From the NCBI RefSeq assembly GCF_918698155.1, contig NZ_CAKKLX010000038.1, positions 1-48,492 on the forward strand: a stretch of DNA of 48,492 bases. The letters run 5' to 3'. The notes under the pieces were generated by a model. It did not search any database. It had not been told where the DNA came from and saw nothing but the letters and a program-made list of their open reading frames with translations. This document shows positions 24,863 to 34,330 of this stretch, in pieces; positions within the stretch are counted from its first letter, which is position 1, and every line of letters begins with the position of its first letter. The DNA is from Roseomonas sp. CECT 9278 (GTDB lineage Bacteria > Pseudomonadota > Alphaproteobacteria > Acetobacterales > Acetobacteraceae). A program made the translations under genes and the position numbers.

Positions 24863-26314
24863 ATGGTCGCCTTCACTCGACGTTGGCTGGTGCGCGGCGC
24901 CGGCCTTTTGCTGGGCGTGATCGCGCTGGTGCTGGTGCTGCGGATCTACGACGTGCAGCGCGGCCCGCCGCTCGGCCCCTGGCACACCGTGGTGCCCGCG
25001 GAAATGACCCGCGCCGCCATGGAAACCGCCGATTGGCGCGCCTGGCTGGCGGCCGAGCAGGCGGTGATGGAAACGGTCCGGCGCGAGGTGACCGAGGCGC
25101 TGGACACGCCCGAACGCGTGCCGGTCAACCGCTACTTCGCCGGCAGCCCCATGCATGCGCCGGGCTTCGCGCAGGACTGGAACCGCTCCTTCATCCTGGA
25201 ACCGGACGGCCCGCCGAACGGCGTCGCGGTGTTCCTGCATGGCCTGACCGACGCGCCCTTCAGCATGCGCCACCTGGCCGAGGCCTATCGTGCGCGCGGC
25301 TTCCTCGCGATCGGCATCCGCATGCCCGGCCATGGCAGCGTGCCGGCCGGCCTGACGGATGCGGTGTGGGAGGACTGGATGGCGGCGACGCGCCTCGCGG
25401 TGCGTACCGCGCGCGCCCGCCTGCCCGAAGGCCCGCTGCACCTGGTGGGCTATTCCAATGGCGGTGCGCTGGCGCTCAAGCACGCGCTGGACGCCGTCGA
25501 GGACCCCCGCCTGCCGCAGGCCGACCGCATCGTGCTGCTCTCGCCCATGGTGGGGGTCACGGCCTTCGCGCGCTTCGCCGGCATCGCGGGGCTGCCGGCG
25601 CTGCTGCCACGCTTCGCCAAGACCGCGTGGCTCGACATCCAGCCGGAATTCAACCCGTTCAAGTACAATTCCTTCCCGGTCAATGCGGCGCGCCAGACGC
25701 ATCGGCTGACCGCGGCCTTGCAGGCGCAACTGGATCGGCTGGCGGTGGCCGGGCGGCTCGCGGGGTTGCCGCAGGTGCTGACCTTCCAGTCGGTGGTGGA
25801 TGCCACCGTCTCGACGCCGGCGGTGCTGACGGCGCTGTACGCGCGCCTGCCGGCGGGGGGCGAGCACGAGGTGGTGCTGTTCGACCTCAATCGCGACATC
25901 CGCTTCGGGCCGCTGTTCGCGCCGGGTGCGGATGCGGCGCTCGAGCGCATCGTGGCGCCGGCGCCGCGGCATTATGCGCTGACCGTGATCGGCACCGACG
26001 GCGCCGGCACCGTGGCGGCGCGGGTCATGCCGGCCGGGGCGACGCAGGCGCAGGTGCAGCCGCTCGGCCTGTCCTGGCCGCGCGATGTCTTCTCGCTGTC
26101 GCATGTCGCACTGCCCTTCCCGCCGGAGGATGGGCTCTATGGCGCGCAGCCCGCGCCGGGCGACGATTTCGGCGTGCGGCTGGGGGCGCTCGCGCTGCGC
26201 GGCGAACGCGGTGCGCTGGTGATCGGGCTCGACAGCTTCGCGCGGGTCACGTCGAATCCGTTTTTCCCCTACATCATCGACCGGCTGTCGGAGGCGCTGC
26301 CGCAGCCGCGCTGA
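24863..26314 (+). CDS. Membrane-anchored alpha/beta hydrolase
   Basis: 483 residues, long for the fold. One N-terminal membrane segment (about 10-28) would anchor it with the rest in the periplasm or cytoplasm. The hydrolase core contains FLHGLTDAPFSM, GIRMPGHG and the nucleophile elbow GYSNGG with S198. A conserved NPFKYNSFPVNA segment and a C-terminal beta-rich extension after about 400 are visible. The group is lysophospholipase/carboxylesterase-like; substrate unknown. TTG at 24860 directly before the ATG is an alternative start. Single gene, divergent from the AI-2E-family permease. Confidence 0.85.
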   Translation: MVAFTRRWLVRGAGLLLGVIALVLVLRIYDVQRGPPLGPWHTVVPAEMTRAAMETADWRAWLAAEQAVMETVRREVTEALDTPERVPVNRYFAGSPMHAPGFAQDWNRSFILEPDGPPNGVAVFLHGLTDAPFSMRHLAEAYRARGFLAIGIRMPGHGSVPAGLTDAVWEDWMAATRLAVRTARARLPEGPLHLVGYSNGGALALKHALDAVEDPRLPQADRIVLLSPMVGVTAFARFAGIAGLPALLPRFAKTAWLDIQPEFNPFKYNSFPVNAARQTHRLTAALQAQLDRLAVAGRLAGLPQVLTFQSVVDATVSTPAVLTALYARLPAGGEHEVVLFDLNRDIRFGPLFAPGADAALERIVAPAPRHYALTVIGTDGAGTVAARVMPAGATQAQVQPLGLSWPRDVFSLSHVALPFPPEDGLYGAQPAPGDDFGVRLGALALRGERGALVIGLDSFARVTSNPFFPYIIDRLSEALPQPR

Positions 26315-26452
26315 TCCTGGGACGTGGTGGGCAGCGCCGGGATGCGCGGCCCAGCGGCGGGCGGTGTCACGCCTTCGCACTTGCCGCGCCCCGTGCCGCG
26401 CGGCATGTGGCATCATCCTGCGATCACGCCTGACCGAGCGAGCCCGGACCCG

Positions 26453-27544
26453 ATGAAGCAGCCACGGCACCTGCCCCGCGCCACGCTGGCCCTTGCCGCC
26501 GCCTTCGGGCTGCTGGCCGCCTGCGACAGCGGCCCACCCCCCGCGCCGCCCGAGATCCGCCCGGTCCGCGTCGCGACGGTCGAACGCAGCAGCGGCGGCG
26601 ATGTGGTCTCGCTGACCGGCACCGTGCAGGCCGAGACCGAGGTGAACCTGGCCTTCCGCATCGATGGCCGCATGATCGAACGGCTGGTCAATGTCGGCGA
26701 TGCGGTGCGTGCCGGGCAGGTGATCGCGCGGCTCAACCGCGACAACGAGGAAAACAGCCTGCGCGCCGCCCGCGCGTCCCTGACCGCCGCGCGCGGCCAG
26801 CTGACCGAGGCCGCCAACAACTACTGGCGGCAATCCGAATTGCTGCGCGACGGCTGGACCACCCGCGTGCGCTACGACCAGGCCGCGCAGGCGCGCCAGA
26901 CCGCCCAGGCCGCGGTGGATGCGGCGCAGGCGCAGGTCGGCATCGCCGAGACCCGGCTGTCCTATACCGAACTGGTCAGCGACGTGGATGGCCGCGTGAC
27001 GCAGCGCGGCGCCGAGCCCGGGGAAGTCGTGCAGCCCGGCCGCATGATCGTGCAGGTGGCGCGCGACGAAGGCCGCGACGCGGTGTTCGACGTGCCACCC
27101 ACGGTGAAGGACCAGGCACCGGCGAACCCGGTGATCGAGGTGGTGCTGACCACCGACCCGGCGATTCGCGCCACCGGCCGCGTTCGCGAGGTCGCGCCGC
27201 GCGCCGATGCGGTGACCGGCACCTTCCAGGTGCGCGTCGGCCTGGCGAACCCGCCGGCGGCGATGCGGCTGGGGTCCACCGTGACCGGGCGGATGACGCT
27301 GGGGGCCAGCGCAGGCCTGTCGATCCCGGCCTCGGCGCTGGCGCGCGCCGATCGCCAGCCGGCCGTCTGGGTGGTCGACCCGAACACGCAGACGGTGGCG
27401 CTGCGCACGGTCGAGCTGGTGCGCCATGACGCCGGCCATGTTGTGGTGGGGCAGGGGCTGGAACCCGGCGAGATCATCGTGACCGCGGGCGTGCAGGCCT
27501 TGCGCCCCGGTCAGAAGGTGCGGCTGCTGGGCGGCGCCCGATGA
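26453..27544 (+). CDS. RND efflux periplasmic adaptor subunit (MFP lipoprotein)
   Basis: 363 residues. A lipoprotein signal ends in LLAAC with the lipidated C24. The order is the usual one for membrane fusion proteins: barrel-sandwich half with VNLAFRIDGRMIERLVNVGD, alpha-helical hairpin at about 100-160, second sandwich half with SDVDGRVTQRGAEPGEVV, then beta-barrel and membrane-proximal domains. It links the inner-membrane pump to an outer-membrane channel, which is not encoded nearby. The ATG overlaps none, but its stop overlaps the pump start (ATGA). Confidence 0.93.
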   Translation: MKQPRHLPRATLALAAAFGLLAACDSGPPPAPPEIRPVRVATVERSSGGDVVSLTGTVQAETEVNLAFRIDGRMIERLVNVGDAVRAGQVIARLNRDNEENSLRAARASLTAARGQLTEAANNYWRQSELLRDGWTTRVRYDQAAQARQTAQAAVDAAQAQVGIAETRLSYTELVSDVDGRVTQRGAEPGEVVQPGRMIVQVARDEGRDAVFDVPPTVKDQAPANPVIEVVLTTDPAIRATGRVREVAPRADAVTGTFQVRVGLANPPAAMRLGSTVTGRMTLGASAGLSIPASALARADRQPAVWVVDPNTQTVALRTVELVRHDAGHVVVGQGLEPGEIIVTAGVQALRPGQKVRLLGGAR

Positions 27545-30500
27545 TCGGGCCGAACCTGTCGGAATGGGCGATCAACCGCCGATCGCTCGTCATCTACTTC
27601 ATGATCGTCGCGCTGGTCGCCGGCACCTTCGCCTTCGTGAAGCTCGGCCGCAACGAGGACCCGGCCTTCACCTTCCGCACCATGATCGTCTCCGCGGTAT
27701 GGCCGGGGGCGACGGTCGAGGAGACCATCCTGCAGGTGACCGAGCGCCTGGAGCGCACGCTCCAGGAAACGCCGAACCTCGACAAGATCCGCTCCTATAC
27801 CGTGGCGGGGCAGACCACGATCTTCGTGGACCTGAAGGGGTCGACCGCACCCGCCGTGGTGACGGACATGTGGTACCAGGTGCGCCGCCGCGTCGCCGAC
27901 ATGCGCCACACCCTGCCCCAGGGCGTGGTCGGCCCCTTCTTCAACGATGATTTCGGCGACACCTTCGGCATCATCTATGGCTTCACCGCCGATGGCTTCA
28001 CGCAGCGCGAATTGCGCGACCACGTGGAAGCGGCGCGCTCGCGCCTGCTGCTGGTGCCCGATGTCTCGAAGGTCGAGATCCTGGGCGCGCAGGACGAACG
28101 CATCTTCATCGAATTCTCGACCGAACGCCTGGCCGGGCTCGGGCTGAACTACGGCGCGCTGGTCGGCGCGTTGCAGGCGCAGAACCTGGTGCGCCCGGCC
28201 GGCGTCATCGAGACCGGGCAGGAACGCCTGGTGGTGCGCGTCTCCGGCGCCTTCGAGAACGAGGCCGACATCCTCGCGGTCAACTTCGTGATCGGCGACC
28301 GCATCTTCCGCCTGGGGGATTTGGCCGAGGTCCGCCGCGGCACCGCCGATCCGCCGCAGCCGATGTTCCGCGTGAACGGCCAGCCGGCCATCGGCCTCGC
28401 GGTGGCGATGCGTGAATCGGGCGATATCCTGGCACTCGGGCGGAACATCCAGGCCGAGATGAACCGCATCCGCGCCGCCCTGCCGATCGGCATCGAACCC
28501 ATCCTGGTGGCCGACCAGGCGGTGACGGTGGACGAGGCGATCGGCGACTTCATGGAGAGCCTCTGGCAGGCGATCCTCATCATCATGGTGGTGTCGATCG
28601 TCGCACTCGGGTTGCGCGCGGGCTCGGTCGTGGCGCTGTCCATCCCGCTCACGCTCGCCATCGTCTTCCCGCTGATGTCGCTGGCGGGCATCGACCTGCA
28701 ACGCATCTCGCTGGGGGCGCTGATCATCGCGCTGACGCTGCTGGTCGACGACGCCATGACCACCATCGATGCCATGATCCGGCGCCTGGCGGCCGGCGAC
28801 AGCAAGCCGAAGGCGGCGACCTTCGCCTATTCCACGCTGGCGTCGTCGATGCTGATCGGTACGCTGGTGACCATCGCGGGGTTCGTGCCGATCGGCTTCG
28901 CGCAGTCCTCGGCGGGCGAATACACCTTCTCGATCTTCGCGGTGGTGGGCATCGCGCTGATCGTGTCGTGGTTCGTCGCGGTGCTGTTCGCGCCGCTGCT
29001 GGGCATGGCGATCCTGAAGATGCCAAAACCCGGCCTGGAACCACCGAAGCCCGGGGCCATCCTGCGCGGCTACGCCGCCTTCCTGTCGCTGGCGATGCGC
29101 GCGAAGTGGGTGACCATCGGCATCACCGCCGCCATGTTCGTGGGCGCCATCCTGCTGATGCCGCTGGTGCCGCGGCAGTTCTTCCCGTCCTCGGATCGTA
29201 CCGAATTGCTGGTCGAGGTGACGCTGCCGCAGAATGCGTCGATCTTCGGCAGCGAGGAGGTGGCCCGCCGGCTCGACGCCGCGCTCGCCGCCGATCCGGA
29301 TGTGGAGCGCTGGTCCACCTATGTCGGGCGCGGCGCGATCCGCTTCTATTTGCCGCTGAACGTGCAGCTGGCACTGCCCTTCTTTTCCCAGGCGGTGGTG
29401 GTGGCGAAGGACCTGCCCGGGCGCGAACGCCTGCACCGGCGGCTGGAGGCGCTGCTGGCGGAGGACTTCCCCGCCGCCGTCGCACGCGTCTATCCGCTGG
29501 AACTGGGCCCGCCGGTCGGCTGGCCGCTGCAATACCGCGTCAACGGCCCGGACATCGAACGCGTGCGCGAGATCGCGCAGGATGTCGCGAAGATCATGGC
29601 CGAGGCCCGCGGCGCCCGGCACGTGCACTTCGACTGGATGGAACCGGCGCGCCAGATGCGCGTGCGGGTGGACCAGGACCAGGCGCGGCTGCTGGGCCTG
29701 TCCTCGGCGCAGGTGGCCACGGCGCTGAACGCCGCCATCACCGGCACCACCGTCACGCAGGTGCGCGACGACATCTACCTGATCCCGGTGATCGCGCGCG
29801 CCACCGCCGAACAGCGCCTGTCGCTCGATACGCTGCGCGCCATCCAGGTGCCGCTGCCCGGCGGGCGGACGGTGCCGCTGACGCAGCTCGCGCGGTTCGA
29901 CTACGCGCAGGAATTCCCGCTGATCTGGCGGCGGGACCGCGTGCCCACCCTGACCGTGCGTGCCGACGTGAACCCGGGCGTGCTGCCCGACAGCGTCACC
30001 GCGCAGCTCGCGCCGCGCATCGCGGAACTGAACGCGCGGCTGGAGGCGCCCTATCGCGTCGACCTCGGCGGCATCGCGGAGGAGAGCGCCTACAGCCAGG
30101 CCAGCGTGATCGCCGTGGTGCCGCTGATGCTGCTGCTGATGCTCACGCTGCTGATGTTCCAGCTGGGGTCGTTCCGGCGGCTCGGGCTGGTGCTGGCGCT
30201 GCTGCCGCTCGGCATCATCGGCGTGGTGGTCGCGCTGCTGGCGTTCAACCGGCCGCTCGGCTTCGTGGCGATCCTGGGCATCCTGTCGCTGCTCGGCATG
30301 ATCGCGAAGAACGCCATCATCCTGATCATGCAGATCGAAGCCGACCGCGGGGACGGCAAGGATGTCTGGAACGCGGTGATCGCTGCCGCGTCGTCGCGCC
30401 TGCGCCCGATGCTGCTGACGGCGGTCTCGACCGTGCTCGGGCTGATCCCGATCGCGCCCACGGTGTTCTGGGGGCCGATGGCCTTCGCCATCATGGGCGG

Positions 30501-30597
30501 TCTGATGGTGGCCACGCTGCTGACGCTGGTCTTCCTGCCCACGCTGTATGTCACGGTGTTCGGCGGGCGTCCGCCGAAGCCGCAGCCGGCGGCCTGA
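27541..30597 (+). CDS. RND efflux pump inner-membrane permease
   Basis: 1018 residues, twelve helices and two large periplasmic loops in the AcrB/MdtB pattern. Proton-relay residues are in place: D403-D404 in LLVDDAMT on helix 4 and K923 in GMIAKNAIIL on helix 10. It exports hydrophobic or toxic compounds driven by proton influx, as a trimer with the adaptor encoded just upstream. The sequence is of the hydrophobe/amphiphile class; no metal-pump methionine/acidic signature was noticed. The substrate cannot be assigned. The Mrp operon begins 1 base after its stop, so readthrough may join the two systems. Confidence 0.96.
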   Translation: MIGPNLSEWAINRRSLVIYFMIVALVAGTFAFVKLGRNEDPAFTFRTMIVSAVWPGATVEETILQVTERLERTLQETPNLDKIRSYTVAGQTTIFVDLKGSTAPAVVTDMWYQVRRRVADMRHTLPQGVVGPFFNDDFGDTFGIIYGFTADGFTQRELRDHVEAARSRLLLVPDVSKVEILGAQDERIFIEFSTERLAGLGLNYGALVGALQAQNLVRPAGVIETGQERLVVRVSGAFENEADILAVNFVIGDRIFRLGDLAEVRRGTADPPQPMFRVNGQPAIGLAVAMRESGDILALGRNIQAEMNRIRAALPIGIEPILVADQAVTVDEAIGDFMESLWQAILIIMVVSIVALGLRAGSVVALSIPLTLAIVFPLMSLAGIDLQRISLGALIIALTLLVDDAMTTIDAMIRRLAAGDSKPKAATFAYSTLASSMLIGTLVTIAGFVPIGFAQSSAGEYTFSIFAVVGIALIVSWFVAVLFAPLLGMAILKMPKPGLEPPKPGAILRGYAAFLSLAMRAKWVTIGITAAMFVGAILLMPLVPRQFFPSSDRTELLVEVTLPQNASIFGSEEVARRLDAALAADPDVERWSTYVGRGAIRFYLPLNVQLALPFFSQAVVVAKDLPGRERLHRRLEALLAEDFPAAVARVYPLELGPPVGWPLQYRVNGPDIERVREIAQDVAKIMAEARGARHVHFDWMEPARQMRVRVDQDQARLLGLSSAQVATALNAAITGTTVTQVRDDIYLIPVIARATAEQRLSLDTLRAIQVPLPGGRTVPLTQLARFDYAQEFPLIWRRDRVPTLTVRADVNPGVLPDSVTAQLAPRIAELNARLEAPYRVDLGGIAEESAYSQASVIAVVPLMLLLMLTLLMFQLGSFRRLGLVLALLPLGIIGVVVALLAFNRPLGFVAILGILSLLGMIAKNAIILIMQIEADRGDGKDVWNAVIAAASSRLRPMLLTAVSTVLGLIPIAPTVFWGPMAFAIMGGLMVATLLTLVFLPTLYVTVFGGRPPKPQPAA

Positions 30598-30598
30598 C

Positions 30599-31063
30599 AT
30601 GGCAGCGGGCGCGATCCGCTTCGCGCTGCTGCTGCTGGGCTGGGCGGCGATGACGGGCGGCGCCGACCTCGTGCTGGGCGCGCTGGCCGCGGCCGCCGCA
30701 ACGTGGTGTTCGCTGCTGCTGGCGCCGCCCGGGCCGCATCGCGTGCGGCCCGGCGCGCTGGCGCTGCTGGTGCTGCGCTTTCCCTGGCAGGCGCTGCGCG
30801 CGGGCACGGAGGTCGCGCGCCTCGCACTCGACCCGCGCCGGACGCCGACCCCCGGCGAGGTCACCTGGGCGCCACGCCTGCCGCCCGGCCCGGCGCGCGA
30901 TGCCTTCCTGGCCTATGCCAGCCTGCTGCCCGGCACGCTGCCGGCCGGCGCGGGCAGGGACGGCAGCGTGGTCATCCATGCGCTGGTCGCCGGTCCGGAC
31001 ATCGCCGCCGCGATGACGGCGGAGGAGGCGCGCTTCGCCCGCGCCATCGGCGCCGATGGCTGA
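30599..31063 (+). CDS. mrpE: Mrp antiporter subunit E (MnhE/MrpE)
   Basis: 154 residues, the normal size. Two N-terminal hydrophobic segments (about 6-45) are followed by the conserved stretch LRFPWQALRAGTEVARLAL and a soluble domain with PGTLPAGAG and VIHALVAG, which match MnhE. The ATG lies within bases of the RND pump stop, with no room for a promoter unless inside that gene. MrpE is needed for assembly and activity of the Na+/H+ antiporter complex. Its stop is overlapped by mrpF by 8 bases. Confidence 0.9.
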   Translation: MAAGAIRFALLLLGWAAMTGGADLVLGALAAAAATWCSLLLAPPGPHRVRPGALALLVLRFPWQALRAGTEVARLALDPRRTPTPGEVTWAPRLPPGPARDAFLAYASLLPGTLPAGAGRDGSVVIHALVAGPDIAAAMTAEEARFARAIGADG

Positions 31064-31322
31064 CCTGCTGCTGGGCGCCGCGCTGGTCGTGCTGGTGACG
31101 GTGATCGCCGGCCTGGCGCGCGTGCTGCGCGGCCCCGCGGTGGTGGACCGCATCATGGCGGCGCAGCTGCTGGGCACCGGTGGCATCGCGGCGCTGCTGC
31201 TGGCCGGGGTCGCGACCGCCATGCCGGCCTTCGTCGATGCGGCGCTGGTGCTGGGGCTGCTCGCGGCCTTCGCGACCGTGGCGATGGCACGTGCCGCGCC
31301 GGGCCGGGACGACGCGCCATGA
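31056..31322 (+). CDS. mrpF: Mrp antiporter subunit F (MnhF/MrpF)
   Basis: 88 residues with three membrane helices. The conserved RVLRGPAVVDRIMAAQLLGT loop is diagnostic for MrpF, and a membrane Asp (FVDAALVLGLL) is present. The ATG overlaps the mrpE end and the stop overlaps mrpG (ATGA). It is a small structural subunit of the antiporter complex. Confidence 0.93.
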   Translation: MADLLLGAALVVLVTVIAGLARVLRGPAVVDRIMAAQLLGTGGIAALLLAGVATAMPAFVDAALVLGLLAAFATVAMARAAPGRDDAP

Positions 31323-31600
31323 GCCTGCTGCTGGATGCTTTCTCGCTGGTCGCGATCCTGCTCGGGCTGGTGTTCTTCGTTGCCGGCACCGCCGGGCTGC
31401 TGCGCTTCCCCGATGCCGCGTCCCGCCTGCATGCGCTGACCAAGGCCGATCACCTGGGCCTGGGGCTGATCGTGCTCGGCCTGCTGCCGCGCGCCGATGC
31501 GGTGGGCGGGCCGGCGCGGCTGGTCGCGGTGTGGCTGCTGGTGCTGGTGTCCAGCGCGGCGGCCGGCCCGCTGCTGGCGCGGCTGGCGCGGCGGCGATGA
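31319..31600 (+). CDS. mrpG: Mrp antiporter subunit G (MnhG/MrpG)
   Basis: 93 residues, three helices. LLRFPDAASRLHALTKADHLG is close to the family signature with its R-x-H-A-x-T-K core; I quote it only up to the conserved Gly. The ATG overlaps the mrpF stop and the end overlaps the next start, so E, F, G and the A/B fusion are coupled. Small structural subunit of the complex. Confidence 0.93.
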   Translation: MSLLLDAFSLVAILLGLVFFVAGTAGLLRFPDAASRLHALTKADHLGLGLIVLGLLPRADAVGGPARLVAVWLLVLVSSAAAGPLLARLARRR

Positions 31601-32523
31601 TGGTCGATGCGCTGCTGGCCGCGGCGATCCTGGCGGTGGCGCTGGCCACCGTCGCGGCGCGCGGCACCTTCACGGCGACGGCGCTGTTCATCGGATACGG
31701 GCTGCTGCTCGCCTTCGCCTGGGTGCGGCTGGGGGCGATGGATGTCGCCTTGACCGAGGCAGCGATCGGCGCCGGCCTGTCGGGCGCGCTGCTGTTGGGT
31801 GCCGCGGCGCGCATGCGGCCGCATCGCGTCGCGCTGGACCGCGCGCCGGGTCGCGCCATGACCGCGGCGATCGGCCTCGGCTGCGCCGGTGTCACCGCCG
31901 CGCTCGCCGCCGCCATCCTGCTGCTGCCCGACCCGGCGCTGAGCCTCGCGCCGCAGGTCGCCGCGCAGATCGGGACGACCGGCCTCGGCAATCCGGTGGC
32001 GGCGGTGCTGATGTCCTTCCGCGCGGTGGACACGCTGCTGGAATCGGCGGTGCTGGTGCTGGCGGTGATCGCCGCCTGGTCGCTGGCGCCGAAGGGCGGC
32101 TGGGGCGGCCCGCCCGGCCTGGTGCAGCCGCAGGCCCAGGGCGGGCCGCTCGCGCTGCTGGCGCGGCTGCTGCCGCCGGTCGGCATCCTGGTGGCCGTTC
32201 ACATCCTGTGGATCGGCAAGGACGCGCCGGGCGGGAAATTCCAGGCGGCGGCCATCCTGGCGGCGATGTGGATGCTGGCCTGGATGGCCGGGCGCACCGC
32301 AGCGCCGCCGGTCTCGGCGCGCTGGCTGCGCCTGGTGGTGGCCGCGGGCCCGGCGCTGTTCATCGCCATCGGCCTGCTGGGCTGGCTGGCCGAGGGCGCC
32401 TTCCTGGCCTATCCGCCCGGCCTGGCGTTGCCGATCATCATGGTGGTCGAGATCGTGCTGACGGCGTCGATCGCGGTGGCGCTGGCGCTGCTGGTGATCG
32501 GCCCGCCGGGACGGCGCGCATGA
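31597..32523 (+). CDS. mrpB: MrpA C-terminal (DUF4040/MbhE-like) domain fused to MrpB
   Basis: 308 residues. The first about 80 residues resemble DUF4040, the segment found near the C-terminus of large MrpA, including RLGAMDVALTEAAIGAG. The middle has the SFRAVDTLLESAVL segment of the MbhE-like part, and the C-terminal about 130 residues carry the MnhB motif GKDAPGGKFQAAAI. So parts usually at the end of MrpA are joined here to MrpB, while the MrpA antiporter half is absent from this gene. About ten hydrophobic segments. Two adjacent ATGs (31597, 31600) overlap the mrpG stop. Confidence 0.88.
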   Translation: MMVDALLAAAILAVALATVAARGTFTATALFIGYGLLLAFAWVRLGAMDVALTEAAIGAGLSGALLLGAAARMRPHRVALDRAPGRAMTAAIGLGCAGVTAALAAAILLLPDPALSLAPQVAAQIGTTGLGNPVAAVLMSFRAVDTLLESAVLVLAVIAAWSLAPKGGWGGPPGLVQPQAQGGPLALLARLLPPVGILVAVHILWIGKDAPGGKFQAAAILAAMWMLAWMAGRTAAPPVSARWLRLVVAAGPALFIAIGLLGWLAEGAFLAYPPGLALPIIMVVEIVLTASIAVALALLVIGPPGRRA

Positions 32524-32849
32524 GCGCGATCCTGTACGGCCTGCTGGGGGCCGCGCTGACCGGCATCGGGCTGTTCGGCCTGCTGGTGCGGACCGAACCG
32601 CTGCTGCGGATCCTGGCCTTCAACCTGCTGGGCGGCGGCGTCTTCCTGGTGTTCGGCGCGGTGGCGCGGCGCGGCGCGGCCGCCGGTTTCGCGGCCGACC
32701 CGGTGCCGCAGGCGATCATCCTGACCGGCATCGTCGTCGCCTTCGCCGCGACCACGCTGGCGGTGGCGCTCGCGGTGCGCATCGCCGAGGAACCGGGCGA
32801 CGCACCGGGTGCGGCGCCCGGCGCCGACCAGCCGCCGGACGCACCGTGA
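32520..32849 (+). CDS. mrpC: Mrp antiporter subunit C (NuoK-like)
   Basis: 109 residues, three helices, related to complex I NuoK. The segment LRILAFNLLGGGVFLVFGA and the later DPVPQAIILTGIVVAFA match MrpC, the second being the most conserved block. A Pro/Ala-rich soluble tail closes the protein. The ATG overlaps the stop of the A/B fusion gene and the end overlaps the GTG of mrpD. Confidence 0.93.
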   Translation: MSAILYGLLGAALTGIGLFGLLVRTEPLLRILAFNLLGGGVFLVFGAVARRGAAAGFAADPVPQAIILTGIVVAFAATTLAVALAVRIAEEPGDAPGAAPGADQPPDAP

Positions 32850-34330
32850 CCGCCTGGGGCGCGCTGCCCATGCTGGCGGTGATGCTGCCGGTGGTCGGCA
32901 TGGTGCTGGCGCTGCCGCTCGGCGCGCGCGGCGCCGAGCGCCTGACGCTGGCGTTGTTGCCGGTGGGCATCGTGCTCGCCATCGGCACGGCGGCGGCGGT
33001 GCAGGCCGCGGGTGCGCCGGTGGTGCACCTGCTGGGGCATTGGGCGCCGCCGCTCGGCCTGGCGTTGCGCGCCGATGGGCTGGCGGCGGCGATGCTGGTG
33101 ACGGCGGCGCTGGTCGTCGCCGCCGTGGCGCTGTTCGCGCGCGCCGATTTCGGCACCGCCGCCGGCGCCACCGAGACCCGCGCCGCCTTCGCCTTCTGGC
33201 CGCTGCTGCTGGCGCTGTGGGGGGCGATCAACCTGGCGGTGGTCGCGACCGACCTGTTCACGCTCTATGTCGCGCTCGAATTGCTGACCTTCGCGGCGAT
33301 GCCGATGGTGTGCCTGTCCGGCACGCGCGCGACGCTGGAGGCGGCGCTGCGCTACCTGATGTTCGCGCTGCTGGGATCGGTGCTGTATCTGCTCGGCATC
33401 GCCTTCATCTATGCCGGCTACGGCACGCTCGACGTCGTGCTGCTGGCGGGCCGGGCGCGGGCGGATCTGCCCACCCATGTCGCCGTCGCGCTGATGACCG
33501 CGGGGCTGCTCGCCAAGACCGCGCTGCTGCCGCTGCATCTGTGGCTGCCGCCCGCCCATGCGGGCGCGCCGCCGGCGGCCAGCGCGATCCTGTCGGCGCT
33601 GGTGGTGAAGGGGTCCTTCGTGATCCTGGTGCGGCTGTGGTTCGGCGTCATGCCGGGCCTCGCCGCGCCGATGGCGGCGCAGGTGCTGGGCGGGCTGGGC
33701 GCGGCGGCCATCCTGCTCGGCTCCGTCGCGGCGCTGCGACAGGAACGCCTGAAACTGCTGGTGGCGTATTCCACCGTCGCGCAGATCGGCTACCTGTTCC
33801 TGATGGTCCCGCTGCTGGTCGCGGCACCGGGCGATGAAGCCTATGCCGCCCGCGCCTGGACCGGCGGCGTGCTGCAGGCGGTCAGCCACGCCTTCGCCAA
33901 GGCGGCGATGTTCCTCGCGGCCGGGTTGATCGCGGCGCGCATCGGGCAGGACCGCATCGCCGGGCTGGCGGGCGCGGCGCGGCTGCTGCCGGTGCCGGTG
34001 CTGGCCTTCGGCCTGGCGGGGCTGTCGCTGATGGGCGTTCCGCCCTCGGGCGGCTTCGCGGCGAAGTGGCTGCTGCTGACTTCGGCGATCGAGGCCGGGC
34101 AGTGGGGGTGGGCGCTGGTCATCCTGGCCGGTGGGCTGCTGACCGGCGGCTATGTGTATCGCGTCATGGCGGCCGCGCTGACGGGCGATGGCACGCAGCC
34201 CGCGCTGCGCCGGCCGGACAAGCGGGAGACCATCGTGCTCGCGCTGGCCGTGGTCTCGGTCGTGTTGGGGCTGCTGCCGCTGGCGGCCTTCGGGCTGGTG
34301 CAGGTCGGGCGATTGGACCTCGCGCCATGA
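32846..34330 (+). CDS. mrpD: Mrp antiporter subunit D (NuoM/N-like ion-translocating subunit)
   Basis: 494 residues, about fourteen helices. The key charged residues are there: E145 on helix 5 (YVALELLTF) and K224 on helix 7 (LLAKTALLPLHLWLPPAH), plus the helix 12 HAFAKAAMF. It starts with GTG at 32846, overlapping the mrpC stop (GTGA). As in complex I, these residues form the proton path coupled to cation export. The next gene encodes a second member of the same family. Confidence 0.95.
   Translation: MTAWGALPMLAVMLPVVGMVLALPLGARGAERLTLALLPVGIVLAIGTAAAVQAAGAPVVHLLGHWAPPLGLALRADGLAAAMLVTAALVVAAVALFARADFGTAAGATETRAAFAFWPLLLALWGAINLAVVATDLFTLYVALELLTFAAMPMVCLSGTRATLEAALRYLMFALLGSVLYLLGIAFIYAGYGTLDVVLLAGRARADLPTHVAVALMTAGLLAKTALLPLHLWLPPAHAGAPPAASAILSALVVKGSFVILVRLWFGVMPGLAAPMAAQVLGGLGAAAILLGSVAALRQERLKLLVAYSTVAQIGYLFLMVPLLVAAPGDEAYAARAWTGGVLQAVSHAFAKAAMFLAAGLIAARIGQDRIAGLAGAARLLPVPVLAFGLAGLSLMGVPPSGGFAAKWLLLTSAIEAGQWGWALVILAGGLLTGGYVYRVMAAALTGDGTQPALRRPDKRETIVLALAVVSVVLGLLPLAAFGLVQVGRLDLAP

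Noticed and set aside
27511..30864. An open frame of more than 1100 codons on the minus strand opposite the RND pump gene
   Set aside because: Its product is an Arg/His/Gln/Asp-rich string without domains, and the plus strand encodes a full RND permease with all key residues. Long antisense frames are normal in DNA this GC-rich.
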